From Paenibacillus phytohabitans (lineage in GTDB: Bacteria; Bacillota; Bacilli; Paenibacillales; Paenibacillaceae), in NCBI RefSeq assembly GCF_013141775.1, contig NZ_WHOB01000094.1, positions 1 through 64,000 on the forward strand: a stretch of DNA of 64,000 bases, in the 5' to 3' direction. The translations under genes and the position numbers were made by a program. Numbering within the stretch: position 1 is the stretch's first letter; each line of letters begins with the position of its first letter. Below are positions 1-7,646 of this stretch, piece after piece. Below the pieces are notes generated by a model. The model was given only the letters and a program-made list of their open reading frames with translations, was not told the DNA's origin and made no database searches.

Positions 1-87
1 TTCCCCCTTGAAACTGAACACATCCATCGCTGCATGCTTGAGAATCAACTCACTTCTTAAGTTCTGATGTTGTACTAGCGTACAGAC

Positions 88-128
88 AAACAAAACGCCG
101 GAACCCTTCCTTTTCGAAGAGCCCCGGC
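88..128 (-). terminator. Intrinsic terminator downstream of rodA
   Basis: On the minus strand a GC-rich hairpin with GCCGG/CCGGC at the base of the stem is followed by a T-rich run, GTTTTGTTTG. It lies 45 nt past the rodA stop codon. Bases 1-87 show no feature I can support. Confidence 0.7.
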
Positions 129-172
129 ATGCGGATTACCTCTGATTGAATCAGAGATATTATAGTATACAG

Positions 173-1357
173 TTAGCCTTGCTTGACCGGAGAAGAATAG
201 ATTGTAGGACTCGGCAAATCTTCCTCTACCTCTTGACCATGCAGGCGTACACTCATTACCAGACCGATACTGGCCATGTTGATCAGGAGTGAGGTCCCCC
301 CGAAGCTGATGAACGGCAGCGTAATCCCGGTCAGCGGCATCAGGCCGATGAAGGCACCGATATTCTCAAAAATCTGATACAGCATCATCGCGACAATGCC
401 GACAATCAGGAACGGCCCGCCCCTGTCCTTGCACTCCAGTGCAATCAGAATCATCCGGTGAATCAGGATAAAGTAGAGCAGCAGCACCAGCGCCGATCCG
501 ACAAAGCCAAACTCCTCGGCAATCTGTACAAAAATCGAATCAGAATACGTATACGGCACACGATCCGTCTGTACCGAGCTGCCCTCCATATAGCCTTCGC
601 CGCTCATACCGCCGGAGGCTATGGCGATTTTGGCGTTTTTGGTATGATAGCTTGCCTTGGCCGTCGCTTCTTCCGGTACCAGCCACGGATCAAAGCGCTC
701 TACCCAGTGGGAACGGCCGATATCTGTCAGGAAATCCTTGATTTCATCATGGTAATGAATGTAGCTCATGATTCCGGCAGCCGCGCTTCCGCCAATAATT
801 AACAGCCCGATCAGCGCGTGCGTGAACTTGATATTACCGATCCAGAGGAGGCCAACCAGAATCACGATATAGGAGAGCGCATTCCCAAGGTCATTCTGGC
901 TTAGTACGATCAAAAACGGTAATAGGCTCATTAGACCCAGCGGCACGACATCGCGCCAGAACAGCAGCTTATTCTTATTCTTGCGGACCAGCACCGCAGC
1001 CAGAAACAGGATCAGAATCAGCTTAAACAGCTCGGCGGGCTGGAGACTGAAGCTCCCGAATTTAATCCAGCCCTGCGCGCCGTTCTGTTCTGTACCGATA
1101 AAGCTGACCAGCACCAGAATCCCAATGCCTGTAACGTAAACATACAGCGCATATTTGACAAGCAGACGATAATCCACGAAGGTGAGCCCAATGAAGGCGA
1201 TGAAGCCCAGGATATAGAATTTGATCATTTTGATATGCGATCCGTCCAGCTTGTCGCGCCCGTGGGTAACGCTGTATATGGAGAAAATGCTGACTACCAT
1301 CAGCAGCACAAGAATGACCAGGATGACGCCGTCTATCTTCTTAATCTTCTGAAGCAT
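173..1357 (-). CDS. rodA: Rod-shape-determining protein RodA (SEDS family glycosyltransferase)
   Basis: Polytopic membrane protein of 394 residues with about ten hydrophobic segments, the FtsW/RodA/SpoVE (SEDS) architecture. SEDS proteins polymerise lipid II into glycan strands with a class B penicillin-binding protein; RodA acts in side-wall synthesis. Seen here: the family block Gln-Pro-Ala-Glu-Leu-Phe-Lys near residue 108, the QNDLG block near 154, and the C-terminal GITLPFISFGGTS block near 355. The extracellular loop carries the RFDPW region typical of RodA. The ATG has AAGGAG seven bases upstream. The gene stands alone between its terminator and prmC upstream, so it probably has its own promoter in the 157-bp gap. 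RodA is favoured over FtsW or SpoVE by general resemblance, not by a decisive residue. Confidence 0.9.
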   Translation of the reverse strand: MLQKIKKIDGVILVILVLLMVVSIFSIYSVTHGRDKLDGSHIKMIKFYILGFIAFIGLTFVDYRLLVKYALYVYVTGIGILVLVSFIGTEQNGAQGWIKFGSFSLQPAELFKLILILFLAAVLVRKNKNKLLFWRDVVPLGLMSLLPFLIVLSQNDLGNALSYIVILVGLLWIGNIKFTHALIGLLIIGGSAAAGIMSYIHYHDEIKDFLTDIGRSHWVERFDPWLVPEEATAKASYHTKNAKIAIASGGMSGEGYMEGSSVQTDRVPYTYSDSIFVQIAEEFGFVGSALVLLLYFILIHRMILIALECKDRGGPFLIVGIVAMMLYQIFENIGAFIGLMPLTGITLPFISFGGTSLLINMASIGLVMSVRLHGQEVEEDLPSPTIYSSPVKQG

Positions 1358-1514
1358 ATTCTGTCTCCTTACTCAGTACTGGTTCCTCTTGTCTCCTGGC
1401 CGCAGCCGCATACAGAGGTCCCGTCATTTCTATTGTAAAGGAAGGGGCAGCATAAATACAATTTCACCGTTTGGCGGTTTCTGCCTACTGGCAGCTGCAT
1501 CCAGGATGGGGACG

Positions 1515-2645
1515 CTAGCGGGCGATCCCCAGCACATGCCGGGGAATCCCGGCGAGATCCTCGATCGTGATGATCTCGTTCCAGTGGCCGGCCGCCCGCA
1601 GCAGCTCAGCTACCTGCCCGGCCTGTCCCTGGCCGAGCTCGAAGCCGACCAGGCGCGGCGGAGCCGGGAGCAGCGGCAGCTGCTCCATCATGCGGCGGTA
1701 GGGATCAAGCCCGTCCCCGCCGCCGTCCAGTGCCGTGCGCGGCTCATGGTCGCGCACCTCGCGCTGCAGCCCGGCGATGTCGCCGCCGGGAATATACGGC
1801 GGGTTGGAGACGAGAATATCCGTCTCCATCCCCGCGAACGGCTCGAGCAGATCGCCGAGCCGCAGGTCAACGGACGTGCCGAGCCGCTGCGCATTGCGCC
1901 CGGCCACGGCCAGCGCGCCGGGCGAGATGTCGCCGGCGCAGACCCGCCACGCCGGCGCTTCCGCCGCCAGCGTGACGGAGATCGCTCCGCTGCCGGCGCC
2001 GATGTCGACGGCGGTCAGCGGACGCACGGCGCGCGGGCGCGCCGCCTCACCGCCCGCGGTTCTTTCCCCCGCGGGCCCATCAGCTTCTTGCGCGGCTTCG
2101 CCCCGCGCAGGCCCCACCGCCTCACCGCCCGCGGCTCTTTCCCCCGCGGGTCCGCCGGCTTCTTGTGCGGCTTCGCCCCGCGCAGGCCCCGGCGCCTCAC
2201 CACCCGCGGCTCTCTCCCCTGCGGGCCCGCCGGCTTCTTGCCCGGCTTCGCCCCGCACCGCAACTGCCCCGTCCGGCCACAGCTCCGCGCCGTAGCGCAG
2301 AATTGCCTCGACGAGCAGCTCCGTCTCCGGGCGCGGAATCAGCACATCGGGCGTAACCTCGAAGGCTCGGCCGTAGAATTCCTGCTCGCCTATGATGTAC
2401 TGCACCGGTTCGCCCGCCGCCCGGCGGGTGACCAGCGTTTCCCACTGCGCCTTGAGCGCTGGCGGGAATGGATCAGCCAGCGCCATATAATATGCCGCTC
2501 CGGACAAGCCCAGCACATGCTCCAGCAGCAGCTGGCTGCTGCGCTGCGGCTCATTGCATCCGTGCCCGGCCAAAAAAGAAGAAGCCTCCGCAAAGGCTTC
2601 CCGGATGCTTTGCAATTCCGACATGACGTAAGAGTCGTGTTTCAA
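1515..2645 (-). CDS. prmC: Release factor glutamine methyltransferase PrmC with repeat insertion
   Basis: Methylates the Gln of the GGQ motif in release factors 1 and 2, using S-adenosylmethionine. The N-terminal helical domain runs to about residue 125. The SAM-binding motif I (VDIGAGSGAI) is near 213 and the catalytic NPPY is at 281-284. The family is usually about 280-290 residues; this protein has 376 because of a roughly 75-residue low-complexity insertion (residues 132-206) of three 25-residue repeats between the N-terminal domain and the Rossmann core. The start is a TTG preceded by AAGGAG, translationally coupled to the prfA stop five bases upstream, as in many Firmicutes where prfA and prmC are adjacent. 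The motifs outside the insertion look intact, so I expect an active enzyme. Confidence 0.93.
   Translation of the reverse strand: MKHDSYVMSELQSIREAFAEASSFLAGHGCNEPQRSSQLLLEHVLGLSGAAYYMALADPFPPALKAQWETLVTRRAAGEPVQYIIGEQEFYGRAFEVTPDVLIPRPETELLVEAILRYGAELWPDGAVAVRGEAGQEAGGPAGERAAGGEAPGPARGEAAQEAGGPAGERAAGGEAVGPARGEAAQEADGPAGERTAGGEAARPRAVRPLTAVDIGAGSGAISVTLAAEAPAWRVCAGDISPGALAVAGRNAQRLGTSVDLRLGDLLEPFAGMETDILVSNPPYIPGGDIAGLQREVRDHEPRTALDGGGDGLDPYRRMMEQLPLLPAPPRLVGFELGQGQAGQVAELLRAAGHWNEIITIEDLAGIPRHVLGIAR
2044..2258. repeat. 75-bp in-frame tandem repeat inside prmC (about 2.9 copies)
   Basis: Copies begin at 2044, 2119 and 2194, exactly 75 bp apart, the last slightly short. On the coding strand each encodes a Gly/Ala/Glu-rich 25-mer beginning near GEAAQEAGG and ending GPAR. 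Because 75 is divisible by three, changes in copy number keep the frame. Base composition is far richer in GC than the rest of the gene. Confidence 0.95.
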
Positions 2646-2649
2646 AGCA

Positions 2650-3717
2650 TTATTCTCCTTTTTCCATCAATTCCGCTTGTTCCGCAATAGACAGTGCCGA
2701 GATGATTTCGGTGATATCTCCGTTCATGACCTGCTCCAGACGGTGCAGGGTAAGGCCGATCCGGTGATCCGTTACACGGCTCTGCGGGAAGTTGTAGGTA
2801 CGGATACGCTCACTGCGGTCCCCGGTTCCTACTTTGCTCTTCCGTTCTCCGGAGTACTTGGCTTCTTCTTCCTGACGCTTCAGATCCGAGATACGGGCAC
2901 GCAGCACCTGCAGCGCCTTCTCCTTATTGGAGTTCTGGGACTTGCCGTCCTGACAGGTAGCTACGATACCGGTAGGTACATGGGTTACACGCACCGCAGA
3001 CTTGGTCGTATTAACGGACTGTCCGCCCGCGCCGCTGGAACAGAAGGTATCGACACGGATGTCCTTATCATGAATTTCAATTTCGAATTCTTCCGCTTCC
3101 GGCATAACCGCAACGGTAGAAGTTGAAGTATGAATACGTCCGCCGGATTCGGTTGTAGGAATACGCTGCACACGATGCGCACCGCTTTCGAACTTCATTT
3201 TGCTGTAAGCGCCGCGGCCGTTGATCAGGAAGATAACTTCCTTGAATCCGCCGAGATCGTTCGTGTTAACATCCATCAGCTCTACGCGCCAGCCCTGGGT
3301 ATCGGCATAACGGGTATACATCCGGTACAGGTCAGAGGCAAACAAGGCTGCTTCGTCCCCGCCGGCTGCGCCGCGGATTTCCACGATTACGTTCTTATCA
3401 TCATTAGGGTCTTTGGGGAGCAGGAGCAGACGGATCTTTTCCTCCAGAACTACCTGTCGCGAAGACAGGTCGTCAATCTCCATCTTGACCATTTCCTTCA
3501 TTTCATCATCAAGCTTCTCAGCCTGCATCATCTTGGCGGCTTCGAGCTCTTCCATTACATTTTTATATTCGCTATACGCCTCAAAGGCGGGCTGCAAGTC
3601 GGATTGTTCTTTGGAATAGTCCCTCAGTTTCTTACTGTCGTTTGCAACATCCGGGTCACAAAGCAGTTCACTGAGTTTCTCATAGCGGTCCGCCAGGGAT
3701 TGCAATCGGTCCAACAA
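2650..3717 (-). CDS. prfA: Peptide chain release factor 1
   Basis: Class I release factor that recognises UAA and UAG and triggers peptidyl-tRNA hydrolysis in the ribosomal A site. 355 residues, normal length. The codon-recognition tripeptide, P-x-T class, is Pro-Thr-Thr at 187-189, the form I associate with Bacillus RF1. The catalytic GGQ is at 231-233 in the block SSGAGGQSVNTT. The start is a TTG with AGGAGAGGTG seven bases upstream. It is the first gene of the prfA-prmC pair and would itself be the substrate of PrmC. A TATAAT with extended TGG lies about 85 bp upstream. Confidence 0.96.
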   Translation of the reverse strand: MLDRLQSLADRYEKLSELLCDPDVANDSKKLRDYSKEQSDLQPAFEAYSEYKNVMEELEAAKMMQAEKLDDEMKEMVKMEIDDLSSRQVVLEEKIRLLLLPKDPNDDKNVIVEIRGAAGGDEAALFASDLYRMYTRYADTQGWRVELMDVNTNDLGGFKEVIFLINGRGAYSKMKFESGAHRVQRIPTTESGGRIHTSTSTVAVMPEAEEFEIEIHDKDIRVDTFCSSGAGGQSVNTTKSAVRVTHVPTGIVATCQDGKSQNSNKEKALQVLRARISDLKRQEEEAKYSGERKSKVGTGDRSERIRTYNFPQSRVTDHRIGLTLHRLEQVMNGDITEIISALSIAEQAELMEKGE

Positions 3718-3801
3718 GGGAATTCACCTCTCCTGATTCAAATTCTTCGGTTATACATACTTAATATTGTCGATACAACAAAAATAGATATACGACTTTA
3801 T

Positions 3802-3810
3802 ATTATACCA
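3802..3810 (-). promoter_or_regulatory. Probable extended -10 promoter element of prfA
   Basis: Minus-strand TGGTATAAT, an extended -10 hexamer with a TGn motif. No good -35 is visible at the usual distance, consistent with an extended -10 promoter. Position relative to the prfA start is sensible; activity is inferred. Confidence 0.45.
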
Positions 3811-4514
3811 CCACTCCAGCCAATTGGCTACAGTACAAAGCGCCGAAATCAGGAAATCTTTTGAATCCTGAGCTGCGCCACCTTATGATGTAAAAGCTGC
3901 AGCCAAGTTATGCATCAGGCGCGTGTCCTGATTACAAAATAACCCGGTACTGAATAAATATCTGATGCCGCTCCCGGCTTCATTCCCATGGATATTAGTA
4001 GTTGTATAGCTTGGCGGTCATACGGCGATTATACGGCGGTCATAGGAGGAGGAGCCACTCTGCATGAATAGTTGGAAAAACGTATCTTAATTTCGGTGTT
4101 TTGCAGCGTTAAAGGGAATTAATTGGATAAACGTCATTAAATTTCAGGCGTTTCCTCGAAAGTGATCTATTTGCTGAATATTAAGTGCTGTTTTTCCAAC
4201 TACTGCCTGGCAAGGATCACTCTGTTCATAAGCAAGTGGAGATTATCCAACTGCTTTTCCACCGCAGGCGGCAGGCGGTAGCGACAGACCAGACGGTAGA
4301 CCAGACCGCAGACGCTCGCCGTCCGCCACTGTCCCAGCCGAACCCTGGTTCATCGTATCCCCCGGCTTCTGAAGCCGCCTTTTCGGGTTTTGCGCAAATA
4401 GGAGCTGACCCTCATCCTTATCCAAAATTCAAAAAGAACCATCCAGCAAGTAAACAACTCTACTCTGAATGGCCTCTCTGCCCTACACTATAAATGGTCT
4501 ATACGTTAAATGGT
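3811..4514. other. Gene-poor intergenic region between prfA and ychF
   Basis: No open reading frame here has a convincing ribosome binding site or a recognisable product. The centre is occupied by a four-copy inverted repeat element (4069-4253, listed separately). A 16-bp direct duplication abuts the ychF stop at 4492-4523. Confidence 0.6.
4069..4253. repeat. Intergenic element with four copies in direct-direct-inverted-inverted order
   Basis: A motif close to TAGTTGGAAAAACGT starts at 4069 and, as a diverged copy, at 4120 on the plus strand. On the minus strand it starts at 4202 and 4253. Copies on the same strand are 51 bp apart. The outer pair 4069-4081 and 4190-4202 is a perfect 13-bp inverted repeat. 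There is no coding potential and no transposase. It looks like a MITE-like or regulatory RNA repeat; its nature is not known to me. Confidence 0.65.
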
Positions 4515-5615
4515 CTATACGTTGAAGCGGAAATGCATAACGTCGCCGTCCTGCACCAGATATTCCTTGCCTTCCAGACGCAGCTGGCCGCGCTCTTTGG
4601 CACCGTTCATCGAGCCTGCTGCTACCAGATCCGTATAAGCTACAACTTCAGCCCGGATGAATCCGCGTTCGAAGTCCGTATGAATAACTCCGGCCGCTCC
4701 AGGTGCTTTGGTGCCTTTGCGGATAGTCCACGCACGGACTTCCTGCACGCCCGCTGTGAAATAGGTGTAGAGTCCGAGCAGTCTGTATGCCGCTTTGATC
4801 AGGCGGTTAAGCCCGGATTCCTGCAGACCCAGCTCTTCCAGGAACATCGCCTTGTCTTCGCCTTCCAGCTCGGCAATCTCAGCCTCCACCTTGGCACTGA
4901 TCGGCACTACTTCAGCATTCTCAGCCGCTGCGAATTCACGTACTTGCTTAACATACGGGTTCTCTTCAGCAGTCGCCACTTCATCCTCGCCCACGTTCGC
5001 CGCATACAGCACCGGCTTCAGGGTCAGCAGGTGAAGATCGCGCACGATCAGACGCTCGTCATCGGATAATTCCAGGCTGCGCGCAGGCTGATCCAGATAA
5101 AGAGCTTCCTTAACGCGCTCCAGTACTTCTACTTCCTGAGCGAATTTCTTGTCGCCGCCCTTGATATTTTTGCGGGAACGCTCAATCTTCTTCTCGACGC
5201 TTTCGAGGTCGGCCAGAATCAGCTCCAGGTTGATCGTCTGGATGTCGCTGATCGGATTCACCTTGCCGTCCACATGGGTTACGTTCTCATCAACGAAGCA
5301 GCGGACCACATGAACAATGGCATCCACTTCCCGGATATGAGCCAGGAACTTGTTGCCCAGACCTTCGCCCTTGCTCGCACCGCGCACGAGTCCGGCAATA
5401 TCTACGAATTCAAAAGCGGTCGGAACCGTCTTGTGCGGCTGCACCAGCTCGACCAGCTTATTCAGACGTTCGTCCGGCACTTCCACGACACCCACGTTCG
5501 GGTCAATGGTGCAGAAAGGATAGTTGGCGGATTCCGCCCCCGCTTGTGTTATAGCATTAAACAATGTCGATTTCCCTACATTGGGAAGTCCAACGATTCC
5601 AGCTTTCAAAGCCAT
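4515..5615 (-). CDS. ychF: Ribosome-binding ATPase YchF (Obg-family)
   Basis: Universally conserved P-loop protein of the Obg group that hydrolyses ATP rather than GTP and associates with ribosomes; implicated in translation and oxidative-stress control. 366 residues, normal length. Walker A is GLPNVGKST (residues 9-17), the G3 DIAGLVRGAS block follows near 70, and the C-terminal TGS-like domain ends in the conserved DGDVMHFRFNV. The ATG start MALKAGIVGLPNVGKS is the family norm, with AGGAG upstream. It stands alone on the minus strand. A 16-bp tandem duplication includes its last two codons and stop. Confidence 0.95.
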   Translation of the reverse strand: MALKAGIVGLPNVGKSTLFNAITQAGAESANYPFCTIDPNVGVVEVPDERLNKLVELVQPHKTVPTAFEFVDIAGLVRGASKGEGLGNKFLAHIREVDAIVHVVRCFVDENVTHVDGKVNPISDIQTINLELILADLESVEKKIERSRKNIKGGDKKFAQEVEVLERVKEALYLDQPARSLELSDDERLIVRDLHLLTLKPVLYAANVGEDEVATAEENPYVKQVREFAAAENAEVVPISAKVEAEIAELEGEDKAMFLEELGLQESGLNRLIKAAYRLLGLYTYFTAGVQEVRAWTIRKGTKAPGAAGVIHTDFERGFIRAEVVAYTDLVAAGSMNGAKERGQLRLEGKEYLVQDGDVMHFRFNV

Positions 5616-5852
5616 TTATATGACAACTCCTATTTTCGGTTGAATTGATCACCGCATGAATTACCGTACTGATCTAAACCATTATATATTAGAACAAAAC
5701 CTCCAGCAACAGCGGATGTCAAGGGAACGCCACCCCATAATGCGGAGCTTTAGCCTCGTTGATTAATCAGATGCTTTTGGGGGACCCAAAAACATGTAAA
5801 TAATGTAATAAAACTTTACAACACCATTCACCGCTATTTCCCGGCCCTGCAC

Positions 5853-6323
5853 CTACAAAGTCTTCGACATCGTAATATCCGTAACCAGGAAGCCCATTTT
5901 TTTGTACAGCTCAAAAGCACGGTCATTCTGGCCAAAGACATGCAGTCCGATCCGGGTCACATTCATCTTCCGGGCTTCTTCATCTAATGCAGCCAGCGCC
6001 TGCTTGCCGTACCCCTTACTCTGGAAAGGTTCGAAAATATAAAAGTCATAGATGAACGCCTCCCGGACTCCCCGGTTCTCGTTCACATTAAACCAGATGT
6101 ACCCGGCCTCAGCTTCACTCTCAGCCTCTACTATAGAATAGAGATAAGCCCCCTCTGTGTAGAGTCCTTTGGGCAGGAAACGTGTCATTTCTTCCTGGGA
6201 CAATTTCATGGCGGTCTCAGCATCCCAGGCTCCGGCCTTTATTTTGTCCTCTGCGTAATCACGGGTGGATTGTCTTAAGAAAAATTGAAAAGTCGATTCG
6301 TCCATTTGGACCAGTTTGATCAT
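5853..6323 (-). CDS. GNAT family N-acetyltransferase
   Basis: 156-residue GNAT fold. The acetyl-CoA pyrophosphate loop is FQSKGYGKQAL (motif A, Q-x-x-G-x-G), followed by the motif B region FELYKKMGF near the C terminus. GNAT enzymes transfer acetyl groups to amines; the substrate cannot be read from the sequence. The gene ends about 240 bp before ychF and starts 44 bp downstream of fni, so co-transcription with fni is possible but not shown. Confidence 0.8.
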   Translation of the reverse strand: MIKLVQMDESTFQFFLRQSTRDYAEDKIKAGAWDAETAMKLSQEEMTRFLPKGLYTEGAYLYSIVEAESEAEAGYIWFNVNENRGVREAFIYDFYIFEPFQSKGYGKQALAALDEEARKMNVTRIGLHVFGQNDRAFELYKKMGFLVTDITMSKTL

Positions 6324-6367
6324 TGTTTTTTAGCCCTTCCTTTAATTCCATATTCATCGGCTTGCTT

Positions 6368-7507
6368 CTAGCGCCGGATAAGACGCGGGGTACCGCGCAG
6401 GGAAGCAAGATCCGGCGCGCCGATGCCGAACATGACCGTGCGCAGCTCCAGTTCAACCTGTGCCAGCGCCTGGTCCAGCGCCTCCTCGGAGCTGACAGCC
6501 GGACCCAGCAGATTCCGCCCGAAGCCGGCCAAGTCGGCCCCAAGCGCCAGCGCCTTGGCGGCATCCACACCATGCTTCAGCCCGCCGCTGCCGATCAGCG
6601 CGCCGTGCGCAGAGACCGCGCGTACTTCGGTAATGCATTCCGCCGTGGGAATCCCCCAGTCCGCGAAGGCCTCCGCAGCCGCGCGCCGTACCGGGTCCGT
6701 ACTGCGGAACTTCTCCACCTGGCTCCAGGATGTGCCGCCCGCACCGGCAACGTCGATAAAGGCAGCACCTGCATTATACAGCAGGGCTGCGGTGTCTCCG
6801 TCAATGCCCCAGCCTACTTCTTTGACACCTACCGGTATCTCAAGGTTACGGCATAACGCCTCTATCCGCTTCAGCAGGGAAGCGAACCCTGTGTCTCCCT
6901 CCGGCTGGAAAACCTCCTGCAGCCCGTTCAGATGCAGAACCAGCCAGTCTGCCCCGGCAATCTCTACCGCGCGGCGGCACTCTTCTACACCGAAGCCGTA
7001 AGAGAGCTGCACCGCCCCGACATTGGCTATAACCGGAATTGTGGGAGCCTTATCGCGCACATGAAAAGAAGCCGCCAGCTCTGCACGCTCTACAGCGGCG
7101 CGGACAGAACCCACGCCGAGGGCCCAGCCCCGGCGCTCGGCCGCTTCGGCGAGCCGGGCGTTAATGTGCCCGGTCGCCTCGCTCCCCCCGGTCATGGAGC
7201 TGATCAGCAGCGGTGTCCGCAGCTCCCGGCCGAGAAATTCCGTACCGAGCCTGATCTCCTCAAAGTCCAGCTCCGGCAGTGCGTTATGGCGGAACCTGTA
7301 CTGCTCGAAGCCGGTTGTAATTCCGCTGCCGGTAACGTCTTCATTCAGGCAGAGCCGCACATGCTCAATCTTGCGTTCCCCGGTTCTGGAGTCAGGCAGC
7401 AGAGATTTATGTCCCTCAGTGCCTGCTGCCCGCGATGCTGACCCGTACTCTGTGCCCGGCTGCTGTTCCGGACTTCGCGGCACACCGTCCTGCGGCATAT
7501 GATTCAT
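6368..7507 (-). CDS. fni: Type 2 isopentenyl-diphosphate delta-isomerase
   Basis: FMN-dependent enzyme that interconverts IPP and DMAPP, the C5 units used for farnesyl diphosphate and hence for the carotenoids made by the adjacent operon. A TIM-barrel of the FMN/alpha-hydroxyacid dehydrogenase type is indicated by the RKIEHVRLCL entry block, SSMTGG near residue 104, and the glycine-rich FMN phosphate region (IGSGGLKHG). About 40 residues precede the usual RKxEH start of the family; this extension is hydrophilic and of unknown role. The ATG has AGGAAG upstream. It lies downstream of the crt operon in the same orientation, but after a 139-bp gap with a hairpin and a TATAAT, so it may have its own promoter. 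Confidence 0.93.
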   Translation of the reverse strand: MNHMPQDGVPRSPEQQPGTEYGSASRAAGTEGHKSLLPDSRTGERKIEHVRLCLNEDVTGSGITTGFEQYRFRHNALPELDFEEIRLGTEFLGRELRTPLLISSMTGGSEATGHINARLAEAAERRGWALGVGSVRAAVERAELAASFHVRDKAPTIPVIANVGAVQLSYGFGVEECRRAVEIAGADWLVLHLNGLQEVFQPEGDTGFASLLKRIEALCRNLEIPVGVKEVGWGIDGDTAALLYNAGAAFIDVAGAGGTSWSQVEKFRSTDPVRRAAAEAFADWGIPTAECITEVRAVSAHGALIGSGGLKHGVDAAKALALGADLAGFGRNLLGPAVSSEEALDQALAQVELELRTVMFGIGAPDLASLRGTPRLIRR

Positions 7508-7594
7508 GCTGTCTTCCTCCGTTCTACCCTGTATTCATATATGTCCGGTAGCGTGAGACGCTACTTATAGGCTTCTTAAGCACAAGTACATTTC

Positions 7595-7632
7595 ATTATA
7601 GCACAACACCGCCCGGCAGTTGACACGGGCGG
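7595..7632 (-). promoter_or_regulatory. Hairpin after the crt operon and -10 element before fni
   Basis: On the minus strand CCGCCCG and CGGGCGG (7609-7632) form a seven-pair stem starting 15 nt past the stop of the last crt gene. It is followed within a few bases by TATAAT (7595-7600). The T tract is weak, so it may be only a partial terminator; the TATAAT could start a separate fni transcript. Confidence 0.4.
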
Positions 7633-7646
7633 ATTTCTTCTGTCTT

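Noticed and set aside
1389..2690. Long plus-strand frame opposite prmC
   Set aside because: GC-rich shadow of prmC; no ribosome site and low-complexity Arg/Pro/Ala product.
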